From an uncultured Collinsella sp. (GTDB lineage Bacteria > Actinomycetota > Coriobacteriia > Coriobacteriales > Coriobacteriaceae), in the NCBI GenBank assembly GCA_937989795.1, contig CALKBB010000262.1, positions 1 to 10,251 of the forward strand: a DNA stretch of 10,251 nucleotides, in the 5' to 3' direction. Position 1 is the first letter of the stretch. Each line of letters starts with the position of its first letter. Of the stretch, positions 6,031-10,251 are shown piece after piece. The position numbers and the translations under genes were made by a program. Below the pieces are notes generated by a model, which had not been told where the DNA came from, made no database searches, and was given only the letters and a program-made list of their open reading frames with translations.

Positions 6031-6664
6031 AGTCGCGCAGGATGATGTCCATGGCGAGCATCAGGTTGCGTTCGTCGATGGCAAACGGGGCGGCTTCGCG
6101 CGTCTTGGGCTTGGCGCAAAACGCGATGCCCGTGCCCGCGGCCTGAATCATGGGGATGTCGTTTGCCCCGTCGCCAATAGCGACCGTGTGGGCCATGTCG
6201 ACACCGCACTCAAACGCCCAATCTAGCAGCTTGATGAGCTTGGACTCCTTGGTCACAATGTCTGCCGCCAGCTTACCGGTGAGCTTGCCGTCCACGACCT
6301 CCAGGCGGTTAGCCAGGCAAAAGTCGATACCCGCGGCGGCCACGATCTTATCGGCGACCTCGTGGAAGCCGCCGCTTACCACGCCGACCTTCCAGCCCTT
6401 GCTGTGCGCCGAGCGCACAAGCTCCAGCGCGCCGGGGGTAAACGTCACGCGCTCAAAGGTGCGCTCGAACACGCTCTCATCCAAGCCGGCAAGCAGCCCC
6501 ACGCGCTCCTCGAGCGCCTGCTTAAAGTCAAGCTCGCCGCGCATGGCGCGTTCGGTGATCTGTGCAACCTGCTCGCCCACGCCGGCCTCCTCGCCCAACA
6601 GGTCGATGACCTCCTGGTTGATGAGCGTGGAGTCGATATCCATAACGATGAGGCGTGCGGTCAT
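6029..6664 (-). CDS. serB: Phosphoserine phosphatase (HAD family)
   Basis: The 211-residue enzyme would release phosphate from phosphoserine in the last step of serine synthesis. HAD motif I is MDIDSTLI with nucleophile D9 and acid D11. Motif II is VVSGGF with S97. A likely motif III lysine is K142, and motif IV is GDGANDIPM at 164-172 with D165 and D169. The alpha-helical cap between motifs I and II has the EERVGLLAGLDE stretch typical of SerB. I chose ATG at 6664, which puts DIDST close to the N-terminus and has GGAAAGG upstream; an upstream start at 6709 adds 15 unconserved residues. The gap of 114 bases to larB contains the operator, so serB and larB are probably only loosely linked. Another small phosphatase specificity cannot be excluded. 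Confidence 0.88.
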   Translation of the reverse strand: MTARLIVMDIDSTLINQEVIDLLGEEAGVGEQVAQITERAMRGELDFKQALEERVGLLAGLDESVFERTFERVTFTPGALELVRSAHSKGWKVGVVSGGFHEVADKIVAAAGIDFCLANRLEVVDGKLTGKLAADIVTKESKLIKLLDWAFECGVDMAHTVAIGDGANDIPMIQAAGTGIAFCAKPKTREAAPFAIDERNLMLAMDIILRD

Positions 6665-6920
6665 GACGGGCCTTTCCGAGTGCGGTTGTATTGGGGCACA
6701 TTGTCGCACGCGGCGCGCCTTGGCGACGGCCAGGCCGCGTCAATTGTTTCGTCTCCGTCAAGTCTTTGAGCAAGAGCTACTTTTTCGCGGCACATCGACG
6801 CGGGTGCGATAAGATAGAACGCCATGTCTGGCTGCGCGGTTTACGCAGGCTGGGCAAATCTGTACGACGCCGCCCGGAACGACACGGGGCGGCACAGATC
6901 CATAAAGGAGGATCACTGGT
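6665..6920. promoter_or_regulatory. Divergent serB/aspS control region with structured aspS leader
   Basis: No established gene lies here. On the plus strand, TAAGAT at 6810-6815 is the best -10 candidate for aspS, with no clear -35 box. The leader has a hairpin made of 6858-6863 with 6894-6899 (ATCTGT/ACAGAT) and 6869-6875 with 6887-6893 (GCCGCCC/GGGCGGC), with a five-base bulge. It ends four bases before the strong ribosome binding site AAAGGAGG at 6904-6911. No T-box features are visible. Confidence 0.45.
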
Positions 6921-8708
<1,788 letters not shown>

Positions 8709-8733
8709 GCAAGCGGCTACATATTGCCTGTAA

Positions 8734-8766
8734 CGAGGGAAGGACGCGTGCCTTCCCTCGTTTTTT
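8734..8766 (+). terminator. Rho-independent terminator of aspS
   Basis: A perfect 10-bp stem CGAGGGAAGG/CCTTCCCTCG (8734-8743 with 8751-8760) with a seven-base loop is followed by TTTTTT (8761-8766), 25 bases after the aspS stop. It is a clear one-way terminator. Confidence 0.95.
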
Positions 8767-8805
8767 ATGCGCGGGCGTTGCGAGGACATAGGGTGACCGG
8801 ACGTC

Positions 8806-8950
8806 GCGGAAACTGCGACCCAGAATCCATCCAAATAACGGGTCGCACTTTCCGGTTGAGCTTCTGGCGGAAAGTACATCCCAGAATCGGCGTTCGGAAT
8901 GGGCCGGGCTTTCCGCTAAAGCAGCCTAGCGGAAAGCCCGGCCCAGTTTC
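8806..8950. repeat. Array of ~61-bp related hairpin repeats between aspS and lacI
   Basis: A 22-base motif beginning GCGGAAA and containing CCCAG occurs in direct orientation at 8806, 8867 and 8929 (spacing 61 and 62). The first two copies agree at 18 of 22 bases. Inverted copies, GGG..CTTTCCG, start at 8840 and 8901 (spacing 61). They pair to form a 15-bp hairpin with one mismatch (8807-8821 with 8840-8854) and a perfect 19-bp hairpin (8900-8918 with 8927-8945). The last may end lacI transcription, but it has no T-run on either strand. Confidence 0.75.
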
Positions 8951-9967
8951 CTACAGTGAGTCTCTCTGAACGAGCTGCATGTGCATGACGGTGGTGGTGG
9001 GCACGGCGCCATTGATCATATCGAGCGCAATGCCTGCGGCCATGTGGCCTTCCTCGCGAAGCGGCTGACGAATGGTCGTCAACGCGGGGACGCTGCGAGC
9101 TGCGACCTCGTGGTCATCGAAGCCCACGACCGAAACGTCTTTGGGTACGCTAATTCCTGCTTCGTTGAATGCGGCGATAACGCCGGTTGCGATACGGTCC
9201 GATCCGCATAGCACGCCGTCGGCATGTATTTCGCGCGCGAGCAACCGCCGCGTGGCTTGGTAGCCGTCTCCGCTGCTCCATCCGGTATAGATGACATTTT
9301 CATCCGGAAGGCTTTCGCCCAAAATTGCACGGTAGCCGCGAAGGCGGTCGATGACGGCGGGGTTATCCTGCGGCCCCAGCACGGCAACGATGTCCTTGCG
9401 TCCGCGATCTTTCATAGCGAGCGCCGCAAAGCGTCCGCCCTCTTCGTCGTCGGAGTAGACCGTCGAGAACACGTCGCGATAGGGATGGCCCTCGAGCTGG
9501 CCGCATAACACAGTGGGTACGCCCAGCTCGCGCAGCACCTCGAGCAGCTCACTGCCCTTGTAGGGCGAGACGTCGATGACGGCGTCAAACGAGCGGCGCT
9601 CAAAATGCTCGCGTGCGCGGTTGCGCTCATGCGAGGAAGATGCCTGCAAGATCACGGGCAAGTAAGACGACTCCGAAAGTTCCTCGGTAATGCCGCTTAA
9701 AAACTCACTGTAGGTGGGATCGCTAAACAGCTCGCTCAAAGGCTCGGTAACCAGTACGGCGATAATTTCCGTGCGTCCGACGGCGAGCGCCCGGCCGCGT
9801 GCGTTGGGAACGAAGTTAACCTTTTTCGCCGCTGCGCGGACGCGCTTTTTAGTTTCCTCGCTAATGCGGGGGGAGTCGTTGAGGGCACGCGATGCCGTGG
9901 AGCGCGAAACACCGGCAGCTTCAGCAACCTCGGCAAGCGTGGGTGCGGTGCGTGCTGGTTGGGTCAT
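8951..9967 (-). CDS. LacI/GalR-family transcriptional regulator
   Basis: This is a 338-residue repressor of normal family length. The N-terminal helix-turn-helix (about residues 10-31, TLAEVAEAAGVSRSTASRALND) and the hinge region (about 50-66, NFVPNARGRALAVGRTE) are followed by a periplasmic-binding-protein-like sugar domain. That domain shows CGSDRIATGVIAAFNEAGISVPKDVSVVGFDD and a TTIRQPLREEGHMAA segment. The ATG at 9967 has AGGAG six bases upstream. The effector is not evident from the sequence. A good LacI-type operator lies 240 bases upstream at 10207-10224, next to a promoter facing the opposite way, so it probably controls a divergent gene or operon outside the window, most likely for carbohydrate use. 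Confidence 0.95.
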   Translation of the reverse strand: MTQPARTAPTLAEVAEAAGVSRSTASRALNDSPRISEETKKRVRAAAKKVNFVPNARGRALAVGRTEIIAVLVTEPLSELFSDPTYSEFLSGITEELSESSYLPVILQASSSHERNRAREHFERRSFDAVIDVSPYKGSELLEVLRELGVPTVLCGQLEGHPYRDVFSTVYSDDEEGGRFAALAMKDRGRKDIVAVLGPQDNPAVIDRLRGYRAILGESLPDENVIYTGWSSGDGYQATRRLLAREIHADGVLCGSDRIATGVIAAFNEAGISVPKDVSVVGFDDHEVAARSVPALTTIRQPLREEGHMAAGIALDMINGAVPTTTVMHMQLVQRDSL

Positions 9968-10206
9968 GGCGTCTCCTGGAAAATGCGGTCGATGTTGTCA
10001 CTGATACGGGCTAGTGCGGATACAGCTTACTATAGTGCGCCTGAACAGCGTTCATGATATCCGGTGACCGGTGTCGTTTTGCAATCAAACTGCGACTGAG
10101 CACGGCATGTATGGGCGAGACATAGGCAGGCGCGACAGTTGCCTGTGAGTTCAAGAACGATGCCCGTGCTGTGCACCTAAGCTTAGGGTGACATAAGTAG
10201 CATGGT
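9968..10206. promoter_or_regulatory. Upstream region of the LacI-family gene
   Basis: No gene is visible here. On the minus strand TATAGT (10029-10034) is a good -10 candidate for the regulator, with only a weak -35 box. Two further dyads are present: CCGGT-G-ACCGG at 10061-10071 and CCTAAGCTTAGG at 10176-10187. Either could bind a regulator. Confidence 0.4.
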
Positions 10207-10224
10207 TGTACAACCGGTTGCACA
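10207..10224. promoter_or_regulatory. LacI-family operator
   Basis: TGTACAACCGGTTGCACA is an 18-bp palindrome with one mismatched pair and the AACCGGTT core with central CG that LacI/GalR proteins prefer. It overlaps the -35 box of the outward promoter next to it, an arrangement that suits repression by the adjacent regulator. Confidence 0.7.
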
Positions 10225-10247
10225 GATTTTTGTACCGCCCGTAAGAT
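10218..10247 (+). promoter_or_regulatory. Outward plus-strand promoter at the right edge
   Basis: TTGCAC (10218-10223) and TAAGAT (10242-10247) are separated by 18 bases. The -35 box is inside the LacI-type operator. The gene it would drive lies beyond the window. Confidence 0.5.
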
Positions 10248-10251
10248 AAGG

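Noticed and set aside
8806..8950. CRISPR-like array
   Set aside because: The repeat units are diverged, partly inverted and form hairpins; there are only three direct copies and no cas genes nearby.

Overview
The window is GC-rich bacterial chromosome with compact gene spacing. It probably comes from a gut Coriobacteriia member, with a Collinsella-like genome as my best guess. That assignment rests on codon and base composition, the gene families present and the presence of a nickel lactate racemase locus; it is inference, not a database match.

Layout. Positions 1-828 (+) hold the C-terminal 275 residues of phosphoenolpyruvate carboxylase. A 464-bp gene-free stretch follows, with a 127-bp palindrome and a separate plus-strand terminator. 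Next comes larA-larD (+), encoding lactate racemase and an aquaglyceroporin-type lactate channel. A second, almost perfect 115-bp palindrome separates this pair from the convergent minus-strand group serB, then larB-larC-tetR. After a divergent promoter region, aspS (+) faces a LacI-family regulator (-). A terminator and a small array of ~61-bp repeats lie between those two. The right end is the control region of the LacI gene and of a plus-strand promoter that points out of the window.

How it fits together. LarB and LarC are cofactor enzymes for the nickel-pincer nucleotide (NPN) of LarA, and LarD would move lactate across the membrane. The LarA sequence keeps all four known metal or cofactor residues (H108, H174, K184, H200) at the same numbers as the Lactiplantibacillus plantarum enzyme, provided a TTG start at 1293 is used. 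The locus is incomplete: LarC stops at the end of its LarC1 domain, and the reading frame that should carry LarC2 is replaced two bases later by the start of a TetR-family regulator. LarE is also absent from the window. The TetR regulator, not the CRP/FNR-type LarR of lactobacilli, is therefore the local candidate regulator. A paired dyad site upstream of larB is its best candidate operator.

The most unusual structures are the two long palindromes (850-976 and 3378-3492). They share a core and related arms, yet each copy's left and right arms match each other better than they match the other copy. That is the pattern expected of a palindromic element family kept self-complementary.
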